Of a stretch of DNA of 64,000 nucleotides, positions 44,958-55,039 are shown in pieces. Origin of the DNA: Marinomonas agarivorans (GTDB lineage Bacteria; Pseudomonadota; Gammaproteobacteria; Pseudomonadales; Marinomonadaceae); NCBI GenBank assembly GCA_002173415.2, contig NHNK02000011.1:59653-123652 (forward strand). The letters are read 5' to 3'. A model generated the notes under the pieces. It made no database searches and was not told the DNA's origin. It saw only the letters and a list, made by a program, of their open reading frames with translations. The position numbers were made by a program, and so were the translations under genes. Positions within the stretch are counted from its first letter, which is position 1. Each line of letters opens with the position of its first letter.

Positions 44958-45217
44958 CTTCTGCTATTTGGCCTTATATAAAATACATCTTAAAATCGAT
45001 ATTGTATGCGTAGTAAGCGTTGTCGAAGGCGTGATATTAAGCAAAGCCCTTTTATATGACAAGCGATCACGGTATTGTTTAAACATAAATACCTTTTAAA
45101 AACAAAATAAATTGTTATTCAAAGAGCAGCAAATAAGTCCGCTTGCGTACATTAAAAGCCTTACACTGACTCGCATTATCTTGAATAACTGAATATCTAG
45201 TAATTTGGGACAAAAAC

Positions 45218-46036
45218 GTGACATTACAAATAGTTACTATTTTATTTTTATTTTTCATTGTGGTTCTTTCCGTCATTATCGGTACCCGAGCACATCAAAA
45301 AGAGCGAGAAGAAACCGAAAAACGCTTTTTGCAACTAAAATTAACAAACCGCGCAGATAGAGTTTATAGTCAGATAAAAGGCATAGCGCAAATTAATACC
45401 GACCCAATTGTTACCGATGTACTGTATGATTTTTATGTCGATACTTTAAAAGAAATGCTTAATAGCTCTGACAATATTGATGAATTAGAAGAACGAATCG
45501 CTAAAGTCGACGAGGAACGGGAATCCGAGTTAGCCACGTTTGAAACACGACCTGAATTATTAAGTTTTCCAGAAAAATCAAGGTTCAAAGAAAAACTCAC
45601 TAAATTGGCCAAAATGATTCTTTATCTGCGTAGAAAAGGTCGCATCAGCCCTGCACATTACCAAGCCTGTTATGACTATTTACGTTGGCTAAATTTATGT
45701 TTGCAAATCAACCGTCAATTGGTTCAGGCAAACAACAACGCAGAAAAAGGCGACACTCGTGTTGCAAAAACTCTGTATGGCGTAATTTTATCCCATTTAG
45801 GGTCAGTTTCGGTTGATCGTCCAGAAAAGCAAGAACTAGAAGATTTCGTAAAAGAACAAATTAGAATCATTTATGAACCGGAAATGGAAGCAATAGAAAA
45901 CGCTGAAACACCAGAAGAAGCAGCCGCTTTAATTGAAGACATGACTGCTAACCAAGCAGAAATCGAAGCCAAAGCTCGAGCAGAAATTCAGAGCTTTGAT
46001 CAGGATATCGCGCCGAATTCAGACACTCCAGCTTAA
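45218..46036 (+). CDS. Membrane-anchored helical protein of unknown function
   Basis: A 272-aa protein with one N-terminal transmembrane helix (IVTILFLFFIVVLSVIIG), then a long helical region rich in Lys and Glu (HQKEREETEKRFLQL), and a helical tail (EAAALIEDMTANQAEIEAKARAEI). The pattern suggests a single-pass protein with a cytoplasmic domain. A GTG start at 45218 follows TTGGGA. It diverges from topA. I do not recognise a family. Confidence 0.65.
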   Translation: MTLQIVTILFLFFIVVLSVIIGTRAHQKEREETEKRFLQLKLTNRADRVYSQIKGIAQINTDPIVTDVLYDFYVDTLKEMLNSSDNIDELEERIAKVDEERESELATFETRPELLSFPEKSRFKEKLTKLAKMILYLRRKGRISPAHYQACYDYLRWLNLCLQINRQLVQANNNAEKGDTRVAKTLYGVILSHLGSVSVDRPEKQELEDFVKEQIRIIYEPEMEAIENAETPEEAAALIEDMTANQAEIEAKARAEIQSFDQDIAPNSDTPA

Positions 46037-46148
46037 CTTATAAAACGTTTTTAATAGAATACCTAACAACGCTTTAATCCGGTAATACAGATGGCTAATT
46101 TATCTGTGTTGCCGTGTTAGCCATATTCCCTTAACTTTTTTGTTATTC

Positions 46149-46628
46149 TTACAGCTCAAGCGCTTCTAATTCAGTTAACAAGTCACTAATCTCTTGCACT
46201 GTTGCTTCACTTCCCTTTTCATTCCAAAACAAAGAAACACAATCAAATTCAATTTTAACGGCGCTAAAACGACTATGATTCTGATCGAGTATATTTTTGG
46301 CTGTCGAAGAGAGAGGCAAAGCATGGCTGGCATACCAATCACCCGTAATATGATGATGTTTCCAGACTTCGAATGGATACAAGTAAATTGGCTCAGCAAG
46401 AGAGGTTGCCTTCTTTGTTCTAAATTTATGGTAGGCCGTGACTTTTTTTTGATTTTTTGATTTATCCCATTTGTCAGGTAGACCAATATGTGTAAACTGA
46501 ATAGACAGGTGTTTTTTTCGAGCCACTGAACGTAAACGCATTTGCAAGCGTTCAGTGTTTGAAGGGCGAATCCATAGGACAGAGCCAAGTAAGGACGCAA
46601 CAATGAGAATAATAATAAAAGTAGCCAT
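46149..46628 (-). CDS. Small membrane-anchored hypothetical protein
   Basis: A 159-aa protein with one N-terminal transmembrane segment (ATFIIILIVASLLGSVLWI) and a basic then mixed soluble domain (YHKFRTKKATSLAEPIYLYPFEVWKHHH). No recognised domain. It converges with the 45218 gene and diverges from the uspA gene; the ATG at 46628 has no clear ribosome site. Confidence 0.6.
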   Translation of the reverse strand: MATFIIILIVASLLGSVLWIRPSNTERLQMRLRSVARKKHLSIQFTHIGLPDKWDKSKNQKKVTAYHKFRTKKATSLAEPIYLYPFEVWKHHHITGDWYASHALPLSSTAKNILDQNHSRFSAVKIEFDCVSLFWNEKGSEATVQEISDLLTELEALEL

Positions 46629-46705
46629 GTATTGTTACTCTAAATAAATGTTCGTTGTTTTTATCAATTAATAGAAAAGCATAATGACCATTACTGGAGG
46701 TAAAT

Positions 46706-47143
46706 ATGCCATATAAAAATATTCTACTGGCAGCCGATCTAACAGAAGAGAATCTACAAGTTGCCGAAAAGGCCGTTCGTTTATCTAAAACCTACCAAGC
46801 GAAACTCACCATTTTACACGTTATAGAATCCCTTAATTATGCTTATGGTGGCGACGTTCCCATTGATATTACTGACATACAACAGCAATTACAGGCCGCA
46901 GCAAAAGAAAAAATGGATGCTTTATCAGCACAATTAGATTGTGAAATCAAAGACGCCATTTTGACTCAAGGTGGTATTGAAAGCGAATTACATCGGGTTG
47001 CTAAAGAGCAAGATATTGACCTTATTGTTGTTGGTAGCCACGGTCGACATGGGCTCGCTCTTTTATTAGGCTCCACCGCAAATGGTGTATTACATGGCGC
47101 TCCTTGCGACGTATTAGCGGTTCGCGTGCATGACAACGATTAG
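46706..47143 (+). CDS. Universal stress protein, UspA family
   Basis: A 145-aa UspA-fold protein: the N-terminal YKNILLAADLTEENLQVAEKAV, the central helix region and the ATP-type loop VVGSHGRHGLALLLGSTANGVL. GGAGG 7 bases before the ATG. These proteins dimerise and help survival during starvation or stress; nucleotide binding is likely given the intact G-x2-G-x9-G pattern. Confidence 0.9.
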   Translation: MPYKNILLAADLTEENLQVAEKAVRLSKTYQAKLTILHVIESLNYAYGGDVPIDITDIQQQLQAAAKEKMDALSAQLDCEIKDAILTQGGIESELHRVAKEQDIDLIVVGSHGRHGLALLLGSTANGVLHGAPCDVLAVRVHDND

Positions 47144-47161
47144 CACCGCTAGTGTCAAAGT

Positions 47162-47282
47162 AATAGTATAGCGAGGCAATAGTATAGCGAGGTATAATAA
47201 GCTCGCACTGAATTTTCGCTTTTCATTAAATTTTCGCTTTTCATTAAATTTTCGCTTTTCATTAAATTTTCGCTTTTCATTA
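47162..47282. repeat. Tandem repeats after the uspA gene
   Basis: Two arrays lie in series. AATAGTATAGCGAGG(C/T) occurs twice (47162-47193), then AATTTTCGCTTTTCATTA occurs four times in perfect tandem (47211-47282). They end 4 bases before the terminator stem. Confidence 0.9.
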
Positions 47283-47286
47283 AAAG

Positions 47287-47327
47287 TACGCCGCTAATAC
47301 AACAATTATGATTAGCGGCGTATTTTT
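47287..47327 (+). terminator. Terminator of the uspA gene
   Basis: TACGCCGCTAAT and ATTAGCGGCGTA form a perfect 12-bp stem with a 12-base loop, followed by five T. Confidence 0.88.
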
Positions 47328-47362
47328 GACCTTGGACAATTAACCTTCAACGATTTTGTCCA

Positions 47363-48748
47363 TCAGCTTCGCGTCCAGCTTGTTCCTTCTCTACTGTCTA
47401 ACAAGGTGATCCCTTGCTCTAATAGCTGATCACGAATCTCATCGCCAAGGGCAAAGTTTTTCTCTAAACGCGCTTGTTTTCTCTGCTCAATAAGACGCTC
47501 TATATCTTCTTCAGACAAACCCGTTATTTTCACACTGTGTTTGAGAAAATAATCAGGCGTCTGTTGTAAAATACCCAGCAAACCGCCTAGTTCCAATAAC
47601 TCTTTGGCAAGACGTTGAGCTTGTGCCTCGTCTGTCTTTTTGGCTTTATTTAACTCTCGAACCAAGTCAAACAAAACCGCAATGGCGCCAGAGGTATTAA
47701 AGTTATCATTCATGGCCGCTTTATAGCGCTGAGTAAATTCACTATCAGCAGCAACGCTGTCTGCCATAGGCTGATCACGTAATGCCGTATACAAACGTTC
47801 TAGGCCAACTTTCGCATCCAACAATGCCTGTTCAGAGTAATCAATTGGGCTACGATATTGGCTAGAAATCATTAAAAAGCGGATAATTTCCGGATTGTAT
47901 TTTTCTGTCACATCACGCACAGTAAAAAAGTTGCCCAATGATTTGGACATTTTTTCCTTACCCATACGTACAGCACCACAGTGCATCCAGTAGTTGACAT
48001 ACTCTTTGCCATTCGCCGCTTCTGATTGGGCTATTTCATTTTCATGATGCGGGAATTTTAAATCTGGTCCACCACCATGAATATCGAAATGCGGCCCTAG
48101 GCACTTGTTGGCCATAGCAGAACATTCAATGTGCCAACCAGGACGACCTTTACCCCAAGGCGAATCCCAAGAAATTTCGCCCTCTTTAGCGGATTTCCAT
48201 AACACAAAATCCGCAGCATGATGCTTAGCCTCTTCCACATCGATACGGGCGCCGGCTAACATATCTTCCAATTTACGATTATTGAGCTTGCCATAAGCAG
48301 CAAAGTGCTCAACACGGAAGTACACATCGCCATTTTCACCTTGGTAGGCAAAGTCCTTGTCGATCAAGGTTTGCACCATAACGATAATTTCGTCGATAAA
48401 TTCCGTGGCTCTTGGCTCTTGATCTGGCAGGATGTTACCCAACTTTTGCTCGTCTTCCCGTTGCGCGGCAATCATTCGCTCAGTTAATTGATCTGGCGTT
48501 TCATTGTTTTCTGCCGCTCGTTTGATGATTTTGTCATCAACATCAGTGAAGTTGCGCACATAGGTCAGGTCAAAACCAAGATAGCGCAAATGACGAGCAA
48601 TAATATCAAAAGCGATCATGGCCCGAGCATGGCCTAAATGGCAATAGTCATACACGGTATTACCACAGACATACATGCCAACTTTGTTTGGCTCAATAGG
48701 TACAAATTCTTCTTTTTTGCCTGTTAATGTATTGTGTATTTTTAGCAT
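47363..48748 (-). CDS. cysS: Cysteinyl-tRNA synthetase
   Basis: A 461-aa class I synthetase charging tRNA-Cys. The zinc-binding Cys (YVCGNTVYDYCHLGHAR), the HIGH-equivalent HLGH, the second zinc Cys/His in WHIECSAM and the KMSKS loop (KEKMSKSLGN) are intact. It starts 3 bases after the glnS stop, and the pair is probably co-transcribed, as in several gammaproteobacteria. Confidence 0.97.
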   Translation of the reverse strand: MLKIHNTLTGKKEEFVPIEPNKVGMYVCGNTVYDYCHLGHARAMIAFDIIARHLRYLGFDLTYVRNFTDVDDKIIKRAAENNETPDQLTERMIAAQREDEQKLGNILPDQEPRATEFIDEIIVMVQTLIDKDFAYQGENGDVYFRVEHFAAYGKLNNRKLEDMLAGARIDVEEAKHHAADFVLWKSAKEGEISWDSPWGKGRPGWHIECSAMANKCLGPHFDIHGGGPDLKFPHHENEIAQSEAANGKEYVNYWMHCGAVRMGKEKMSKSLGNFFTVRDVTEKYNPEIIRFLMISSQYRSPIDYSEQALLDAKVGLERLYTALRDQPMADSVAADSEFTQRYKAAMNDNFNTSGAIAVLFDLVRELNKAKKTDEAQAQRLAKELLELGGLLGILQQTPDYFLKHSVKITGLSEEDIERLIEQRKQARLEKNFALGDEIRDQLLEQGITLLDSREGTSWTRS

Positions 48749-48751
48749 GCG

Positions 48752-50446
48752 TTATTTGCCTTTTGCTTCGATTTTTGCCCATGAATCTCTTAGTGTTACC
48801 GTGCGGTTGAAAACCAAATCTTCCTTGGTGAGATCACGACAAAAATACCCTTCACGCTCAAATTGGAAACTTTGACCTTTTGCCACATTACCTAAAGAAG
48901 GCTCCAATCTGGCATTGGATAATACGGTTAATGATTCCGGATTTATGAAGTCCAAAAAAGTTTTGCTCTCATGGTTAGCATCTGGAGCCTCTTCGTTAAA
49001 TAAACGATCATATAGGCGCACTTCTGCTGGGACAGCATGCTCAGCACTTACCCAATGAATGACGCCACTTGGCTTGTAACCCTCAGGGTTTTTGCCCAAG
49101 GTGTTTTCGTCATAGTGACAACGCAGTTCTGCGACTTTTCCTTCTGCGTCATAAATCACTTCATCACAGGTGATGACATAACTACCACGCAGACGAACAG
49201 CGCCATTTAAAGAAAGTCGTTTCCACTTTTTCGGTGGCACTTCAGCAAAATCCGCTTCATCAATATAAAGTGTTCTTGCGAAAGGCACTTCACGCTTACC
49301 AGCGGCTTCGTTTTTCGGATGATTGGCAATCGAGAGAATTTCTTCTTTGTCTTCAGGATAATTCGTTAACGTCACTTTAATGGGTCTTAATACTGCCATA
49401 GCACGATTTGCATTCGCGTCTAAGTCCTCACGAATCGCATGCTCTAACATGCCAACATCTACAACTGAATCGGATTTTGTAACGCCAATACGTTCACAAA
49501 AATTACGAATCGATGCTGGTGTGTAGCCACGACGACGCATACCAGAAATTGTCGACATACGTGGATCATCCCAGCCTTCCACATACTTATCGTCCACTAG
49601 TTGCTTGAGTTTGCGTTTACTGGTTACGGTATAGTTTAAATTTAAACGGGCAAACTCAATTTGTTGCGGATGAGCCGTACCTAGTGTGTCTAACACCCAA
49701 TCGTATAAAGGCCTGTGATCTTGAAACTCTAAAGTACAAACAGAATGGGTAATATTTTCTAACGCATCGGATAGGCAATGGGTAAAGTCATACATTGGAT
49801 AGACACACCATGTATTACCTGTTTGATGATGGTGAACATGACGCACCCGATAAATAATTGGGTCACGTAAGTTAATATTAGGGCTTGCCATATCAATCTT
49901 GGCACGTAGAACCACTTCTCCGTCTTTGTACTTGCCTTCTTTCATGGCAGTAAAAAGCTGTAAATTTTCCTCAACGGTACGATCACGGTAAGGGCTGTTT
50001 TTACCAGGTTCTGTTAAAGTGCCACGATATTCTCGCATTTCGTCGGGTGTTAGTTCACAAACATAAGCCTTACCTAATTTGATCAATTGCACAGCAAAAT
50101 CGTATAGTTGATCAAAATAGTCAGAGGCAAATTTTGGCTCTTCATGCCAATCAAAACCCAACCAACTAATGTCTTCTTTGATGGAATTAATGTATTCAAC
50201 GCTCTCTTTTTCTGGATTAGTATCATCAAAACGCAGATTACACTGACCCTGATAACGCTGTGCTAAACCAAAATTAAGACAAATAGATTTTGCATGTCCT
50301 ATGTGTAAGTAGCCATTTGGTTCGGGTGGAAAACGAGTCATAACTCGACCTGCGTGTTTACCACTTTCGTTATCTTTATCAATGATTTGGGTGATAAAAT
50401 TACCCGTTTTGAGCGATTCTGACCCTGTTTTAAGCGTTTCCGACAT
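48752..50446 (-). CDS. glnS: Glutaminyl-tRNA synthetase
   Basis: A 564-aa class I synthetase. The HIGH motif lies in [16 protein letters not shown] and the KMSKS equivalent is VTSKRKL. The glutamate/glutamine pocket region [10 protein letters not shown] is typical of the GlnRS branch. It is the upstream gene of the glnS-cysS pair. No ribosome site is prominent before the ATG at 50446. Confidence 0.97.
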   Translation of the reverse strand: MSETLKTGSESLKTGNFITQIIDKDNESGKHAGRVMTRFPPEPNGYLHIGHAKSICLNFGLAQRYQGQCNLRFDDTNPEKESVEYINSIKEDISWLGFDWHEEPKFASDYFDQLYDFAVQLIKLGKAYVCELTPDEMREYRGTLTEPGKNSPYRDRTVEENLQLFTAMKEGKYKDGEVVLRAKIDMASPNINLRDPIIYRVRHVHHHQTGNTWCVYPMYDFTHCLSDALENITHSVCTLEFQDHRPLYDWVLDTLGTAHPQQIEFARLNLNYTVTSKRKLKQLVDDKYVEGWDDPRMSTISGMRRRGYTPASIRNFCERIGVTKSDSVVDVGMLEHAIREDLDANANRAMAVLRPIKVTLTNYPEDKEEILSIANHPKNEAAGKREVPFARTLYIDEADFAEVPPKKWKRLSLNGAVRLRGSYVITCDEVIYDAEGKVAELRCHYDENTLGKNPEGYKPSGVIHWVSAEHAVPAEVRLYDRLFNEEAPDANHESKTFLDFINPESLTVLSNARLEPSLGNVAKGQSFQFEREGYFCRDLTKEDLVFNRTVTLRDSWAKIEAKGK

Positions 50447-50589
50447 AGTGTCCTTAGCCTTAGAATTGTTTATCTTGAATTGCTATTTTCTAACATTGCT
50501 ATCGTTAATACGTTTTCATAGCAAGAAGCGATTATATCCGATTTATAGCAATGAATAACCAATAGAGATGCAAACTAAGTAAAAATATT

Positions 50590-50916
50590 TTATGACGCTA
50601 ATAATTTGACCAGATAAAAACCAATTACCCCTACAGCAATTGTTAAAAGCTGATTTTGTCGCCATAATCCAACAACAAATGCTAATAAGGCCCCAACAAA
50701 CCAAGGATTATCAAGGCTAATATTCACCCTATCATCTTGCATAAAAATCATTGGCGCGATAATAGCCGACAAAACAGAAATCGGCACAAACACTAAGGCT
50801 TCATCAAACCACTGTGGCAAAACAACTTTATGTGCTCGAGCATAAAGGCAAAACCGTATACCAAAAGTCACCACAAACATTCCTAAAATAATCAAAACGC
50901 CTTCTAGTATTGTCAT
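50590..50916 (-). CDS. azlD: AzlD-family branched-chain amino acid export subunit
   Basis: A 108-aa four-helix membrane protein (MTILEGVLIILGMFVVTFGIRF...). The ATG at 50916 overlaps the azlC stop (ATGA) and GGGAGAAG lies upstream; an earlier ATG at 50934 would sit inside azlC. AzlC and AzlD together form an exporter for branched-chain amino acids or analogues. Confidence 0.85.
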   Translation of the reverse strand: MTILEGVLIILGMFVVTFGIRFCLYARAHKVVLPQWFDEALVFVPISVLSAIIAPMIFMQDDRVNISLDNPWFVGALLAFVVGLWRQNQLLTIAVGVIGFYLVKLLAS

Positions 50917-51686
50917 GCTACTTCTCCCAACCAAATACGTGCCAGCAATTTATGCGTGACAAAACCCACTAACACGCCAAGCAAGGCAGCAACCAATAGC
51001 CCTAAGTTATTGGGTAATTCCGTGAGCAACAAAGATGAAATAGAAGCGACCGCAAGAGCAAGCCAATAAGGGAATCTCATCAGGTAGCGTGCGGTTTTTT
51101 GCGTTAGCTGTTTGCCATCACGTGCATGAAGATAAGGCGTAATAATCCCTATAAAGGTCGCTACCATGGCAAACTCCATACCCCACTCGCTCAATGAAGG
51201 GAAAAGTTCTCCAGCAACAATGCCAATGACAGTACACATTTGCCACATAAGATAAAAAGAAAGGAAAGAGCCCAAGTAAGCATAGTGACCGTTCGATTCA
51301 TTGATACTACCATTGCCATACATGGGCCTTATTGCGGCATAGGTTTCATCCACCAAACCAAAGCCAAGTATAAAACGCCACTTTATAGGCAGATGTTTAA
51401 TAAACTTCACCAGATCAGCGGCATAGAGAATATGCCTAAGATTGACGATAAAGGTTGTTGAAACAATCACCCATAAAGGTGCATCCGCATAAATTAACCC
51501 TAATGCCACAAATTGAGCAGAACCGGCAAACACAATCGCCGACATTGCCACCGCAAACCAAGGGCTCAAGTCATAACTCATGGCAAGCGAACCAAATAAA
51601 ATTCCAAATGGGATACCGCCAACAATCATTGGCGTACTGGCAACAGCCCCTTGTAAAAATACCTTGTTATGTGCTCTAAAACTCAT
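50913..51686 (-). CDS. azlC: AzlC-family branched-chain amino acid export subunit
   Basis: A 257-aa inner-membrane protein with six to eight helices and the conserved opening TPMIVGGIPFGILFGSLAMSYDL, GSAQFVALGLI and NLRHILYAADL. The start at 51686 (MSFRAHNKV) follows the stop of the regulator gene by one base, so the regulator and exporter are one operon. The frame stays open to 51749 but lies inside the upstream gene. Confidence 0.88.
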   Translation of the reverse strand: MSFRAHNKVFLQGAVASTPMIVGGIPFGILFGSLAMSYDLSPWFAVAMSAIVFAGSAQFVALGLIYADAPLWVIVSTTFIVNLRHILYAADLVKFIKHLPIKWRFILGFGLVDETYAAIRPMYGNGSINESNGHYAYLGSFLSFYLMWQMCTVIGIVAGELFPSLSEWGMEFAMVATFIGIITPYLHARDGKQLTQKTARYLMRFPYWLALAVASISSLLLTELPNNLGLLVAALLGVLVGFVTHKLLARIWLGEVA

Positions 51687-51687
51687 T

Positions 51688-52644
51688 CTAAAACGACTCC
51701 GGAAAATACAGTTCCATATACAAATCTGCCCTTGAAACCGAATAACCATTAGCTGGTTTTTGTTCAGAAAAACCTAAACGCTGGTATAAATGTAACGCTG
51801 GCTTCAAGTTTTTATTCGTTTCGAGGGTTATTTTTTGCGCTCCTTTTATTCGCGCTTGTTCAATACACTTCAACATCAAACGCATGCCAATACCCCTGCC
51901 TTGATATTTCTCACTCACCGCTAGTTTGATAATTTCATAGGCATTTTCTGACTGAGTTGGTACTAACGCACAGGTTCCTATAACTTCTCCTGCTTGCTTG
52001 GCAAACCAAATATACCCCCCTTTTGCCAGAATCTCTGACTGAGGATGAGACAAAACCAAACGATCTTTTTCATAAATTTCATTAGGAAATATAGACTCCA
52101 GCCACGCCATATTCAGAGTCTTAAATGCATTCCTGTATGTTTCTTCCCAAGGCACAATCTCTAACGGCGCTTGCTGTCTTTCCATCGCTGATAAGGTTTC
52201 AGCCTTGAAACTAAACGACAACAGCCGCTGCTCAAACTGGGCGAAAGAATCTAAAAAACGAGAATCGATACGAAACGCCTCTTCTTCCAACACCGCCTGC
52301 ATTGCTGACCACGCTGGCGCCGCTTTATTAAGCTCTTGCAAGGCTTTATCGGAAAGGTGAATTAAAGAGCGACGCTGATCACTTTCATCCAGCACCTTCA
52401 CCACCAGCTCGTCTTTTAATAATTTATTAATTTGCTTACTCACCGCAGGGTGGCTGATACCTAAGGCTTCTGCAATTTCAACCACAGACAAAGAATGACG
52501 CTGCTGCAACAAACGCAACACAGGGAAATGAGTCGATGAAATATCAATTCCTAACTGCTTATAAAGCGCTTCTACTTCACTCACCAGCGAATCTCTTAAT
52601 CGTTTTAATCGACTCCCTAGGGCCAATACCCCAAATTGTTTCAT
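51688..52644 (-). CDS. MarR-type regulator fused to a GNAT acetyltransferase
   Basis: A 318-aa two-domain protein. Residues 1-150 are a MarR winged-helix domain (LSVVEIAEALGISHPAVSKQINKLLKDELV, LDESDQRRSLIHLSDKA); residues about 160-318 are a GNAT domain with acetyl-CoA motif A (IIKLAVSEKYQGRGIGMRLM) and ETNKNLKPALHLYQRLGF. It heads an operon with azlCD and lies next to a palindrome that suits an autoregulatory site. Fusions of this type are known in proteobacteria; the acetylated substrate is unknown but may be an exported amino acid analogue. Confidence 0.9.
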   Translation of the reverse strand: MKQFGVLALGSRLKRLRDSLVSEVEALYKQLGIDISSTHFPVLRLLQQRHSLSVVEIAEALGISHPAVSKQINKLLKDELVVKVLDESDQRRSLIHLSDKALQELNKAAPAWSAMQAVLEEEAFRIDSRFLDSFAQFEQRLLSFSFKAETLSAMERQQAPLEIVPWEETYRNAFKTLNMAWLESIFPNEIYEKDRLVLSHPQSEILAKGGYIWFAKQAGEVIGTCALVPTQSENAYEIIKLAVSEKYQGRGIGMRLMLKCIEQARIKGAQKITLETNKNLKPALHLYQRLGFSEQKPANGYSVSRADLYMELYFPESF

Positions 52645-52693
52645 GGTGTTTTTTCCTCTTCTGCAAAAGTAAGTTTATGCTCCAAAAAAACCA

Positions 52694-52715
52694 ATTACGT
52701 AACCAGTTACATAAT
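52694..52715. promoter_or_regulatory. Palindromic operator candidate for the MarR-GNAT/azlCD operon
   Basis: ATTACGTAAC and GTTACATAAT flank CA, ten-base arms with one mismatch, 50 bases before the regulator start. The repeated GTAAC/GTTAC dyad is the size and shape of a MarR-type operator. Confidence 0.6.
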
Positions 52716-52869
52716 AATCTATAAACACATTTAGTCAATCGGTTTCATAAAATTTCAACAATACTGGCGGGTTGAGTTTTTTGCCTTTATGTAGGATGTT
52801 TATTTACAATCCATTTTTTACTCTCTCATAACTTTTTATTTTTTTACCTTTTACTTTTAAGGACAGCAG

Positions 52870-53532
52870 ATGACGAAAAAAATTGTCGTTGTGTATTCTG
52901 GCGGTATGGATTCTTACACTGTGTTGCATAAAGCGATTGCGACGGGCGCTGAGGTTTATGCGATTTCATTCAATTATGGGCAGAAGCACAGTAAGGAGTT
53001 GCTCGTTGCTGCGAAGGTTTGTCAACAACTTGGCCTAGTTCACAAGGTCGTTGATATTAGGATGATTAACGAGTTGATGGTCGGATCGTCTTTACTGGCT
53101 GGCGGTAGTGAGATTCCTGAAGGGCATTACGAAGGTGACAATATGAAGTCTACTGTGGTGCCGAATCGAAATATGATTTTGCTTTCTATGGCGATTGCCT
53201 ATGCGGTTTCCCTCGAAGCATCACAAGTATTTTATGGCGCCCATTCTGGCGATCATCATATTTATCCTGATTGTCGCCCTGAGTTTGTTCAAGCTATGAA
53301 TGCCGTATCCATGATTGCCAATTATCAGTCTGTTGAAATTATTGCGCCTTTTTTAAATGATTCAAAAAACGACATTTTGGCAGCAGGTTTAGCCATGGGA
53401 TTAGACTACAAGAACACATGGACCTGTTATAATGGTCGTGACAAAGCGTGCGGCAAATGCGGCGCTTGCAATGAGCGCTTAGAAGCGTTTGCAGAGAATG
53501 ACACTGTAGACCCTCTTGAGTATGAAGGTTAA
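52870..53532 (+). CDS. queC: 7-cyano-7-deazaguanine (preQ0) synthase
   Basis: A 220-aa enzyme converting 7-carboxy-7-deazaguanine to preQ0 in queuosine synthesis. The ATP-pyrophosphatase loop [17 protein letters not shown] and the four zinc Cys ([18 protein letters not shown]) are complete. The base composition looks richer in GCG and TTG codons than its neighbours, which might point to transfer. No riboswitch of preQ1 type is apparent in the 140 bases upstream. AGGACAGC precedes the ATG. Confidence 0.95.
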   Translation: MTKKIVVVYSGGMDSYTVLHKAIATGAEVYAISFNYGQKHSKELLVAAKVCQQLGLVHKVVDIRMINELMVGSSLLAGGSEIPEGHYEGDNMKSTVVPNRNMILLSMAIAYAVSLEASQVFYGAHSGDHHIYPDCRPEFVQAMNAVSMIANYQSVEIIAPFLNDSKNDILAAGLAMGLDYKNTWTCYNGRDKACGKCGACNERLEAFAENDTVDPLEYEG

Positions 53533-53681
53533 GTTACTGGTTACTTTTTATAGTAGCACCCACAGCAGCCCCTATTCTCTGTCAGGCTTTTCTGGAAAAA
53601 ATTCGCTCAAGAGCTTGAAAATTAAGGTTCTGTACCCACTTAGCCAGTTAATTAAATTGGTTTCATTAAAAGGAAAACAAC

Positions 53682-54179
53682 ATGATCGTATTACACACCA
53701 ACCATGGCAACATCACTCTGGAGTTAGACCACGAGAACGCTCCAATCACGGCAAAAAACTTCGAGCAGTATGTGAAAGAGGGTTTTTATGACGGTGTTAT
53801 TTTTCATCGAGTCATCAATAATTTTATGATCCAAGGTGGCGGTTTTGAGCCTGGCATGCAATCGAAAGAAACCAGAGCACCGATCGAAAATGAAGCGGAT
53901 AATGGTTTGAAGAACGAAATTGGTACAGTGGCAATGGCTCGTACTATGGACCCACACTCTGCTTCGGCACAGTTCTTTATTAACGTGGCTGACAACGAAT
54001 TCCTTAATCATACGCAAAAAACAGCTCAAGGCTGGGGTTATGCTGTTTTTGGTAAAGTTACGGCTGGTATGGATATTGTCAATACAATCAAGGAAGCTGC
54101 AACGACAACCAAAGCAGGACATCAAGATGTACCTGTCGAAGACATCATCATTGAAACAGCTGAAATAGTGGAAGAGTAA
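53682..54179 (+). CDS. ppiB: Peptidyl-prolyl cis-trans isomerase B (cyclophilin)
   Basis: A 165-aa cytoplasmic cyclophilin, the length of E. coli PpiB. The catalytic block [15 protein letters not shown] and [21 protein letters not shown] are intact, with the Arg of FHRV and Phe of QFFIN. It is followed 9 bases later by lpxH. No signal peptide, so cytosolic. AAAGG before the ATG. Confidence 0.95.
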   Translation: MIVLHTNHGNITLELDHENAPITAKNFEQYVKEGFYDGVIFHRVINNFMIQGGGFEPGMQSKETRAPIENEADNGLKNEIGTVAMARTMDPHSASAQFFINVADNEFLNHTQKTAQGWGYAVFGKVTAGMDIVNTIKEAATTTKAGHQDVPVEDIIIETAEIVEE

Positions 54180-54188
54180 ACCCACTTT

Positions 54189-54992
54189 ATGACGCGTTAT
54201 TTCATTGCGGATTTACACCTTAGTAACGAGCGCCCAGATTTACTTCGGGCGTTTGATCTTTTGGTTGATTATTTAATCAAACAAAGTGTTAAAAAAGAGT
54301 CTATAGAGCTGTATATACTCGGCGACTTTTATGAACGCTGGATTGGTGATGATGAGCAATCTCTCTGGCAACAAAGTATCGAAAGTGCTTTTGAGAAACT
54401 CCTTCATAACAAAATTAAGATTATTGTTTTTCATGGTAATCGAGACTTTTTACTTGATCAAACATGGGCAAAACGCATCGGTGTCATTTTAATTGAAAAT
54501 CAACTTGTTATTGAGGATAGCGGCTGCCGAATCTTACTTTCTCATGGTGATGAAGCCTGCTTAGACGATACTCAATATCAAGAATTCCGCACTATGGTAA
54601 GAAATCCGAAATGGCAACGGGACTTTCTGGCTCGCCCTTTAACAGAACGAATCGCGCTTACAACACAGCTTAGAACGCAAAGCAAAGCTGTTAAAAAAGA
54701 AAAAGCGGCTGATATCATGGATGTTAGTCCAGATGAAATTACTAGGCTCATGCAACAACATCAAACGAGTATTATGATTCATGGACACACTCATCGACCA
54801 GCGTTGCATGCTGAAGTTGAGGGTCATCGTCTTGTTTTGGGGGACTGGCATAATCATGTTTGGTTAGGATGTCTGGAAAATGGATGCTTTACCCAGATAA
54901 AAATGGAATTAAGTCAACTATTAGCAACACATAAACCAGAAGACTATATTCAACAAAGCCCTATCGAACACAGACTTAAACTAGATAATTAA
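54189..54992 (+). CDS. lpxH: UDP-2,3-diacylglucosamine pyrophosphatase
   Basis: A 267-aa peripheral membrane phosphoesterase that hydrolyses UDP-2,3-diacylglucosamine to lipid X in lipid A synthesis. The metal motifs are ADLHLS, GDFYERWIGDD, HGNRDFLL, SHGDEACLDD and HGHTHRP, all present. The fifth motif ends in HNHVW as usual. Slightly longer than the E. coli enzyme (240 aa) at the C-terminus. It is co-transcribed with ppiB. Confidence 0.95.
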   Translation: MTRYFIADLHLSNERPDLLRAFDLLVDYLIKQSVKKESIELYILGDFYERWIGDDEQSLWQQSIESAFEKLLHNKIKIIVFHGNRDFLLDQTWAKRIGVILIENQLVIEDSGCRILLSHGDEACLDDTQYQEFRTMVRNPKWQRDFLARPLTERIALTTQLRTQSKAVKKEKAADIMDVSPDEITRLMQQHQTSIMIHGHTHRPALHAEVEGHRLVLGDWHNHVWLGCLENGCFTQIKMELSQLLATHKPEDYIQQSPIEHRLKLDN

Positions 54993-55039
54993 CTACGGTT
55001 TCTTGCCCTGGGAAAGTCCATAAAAGCTCCATTGAACTG

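Noticed and set aside
47211-47282. 18-bp array as a CRISPR array
   Set aside because: The units are directly adjacent with no unique spacers and there are no cas genes.
52725-52869. preQ1 riboswitch upstream of queC
   Set aside because: I could not find the compact hairpin plus downstream A-rich pseudoknot strand and CCTC-type core of the preQ1 class.
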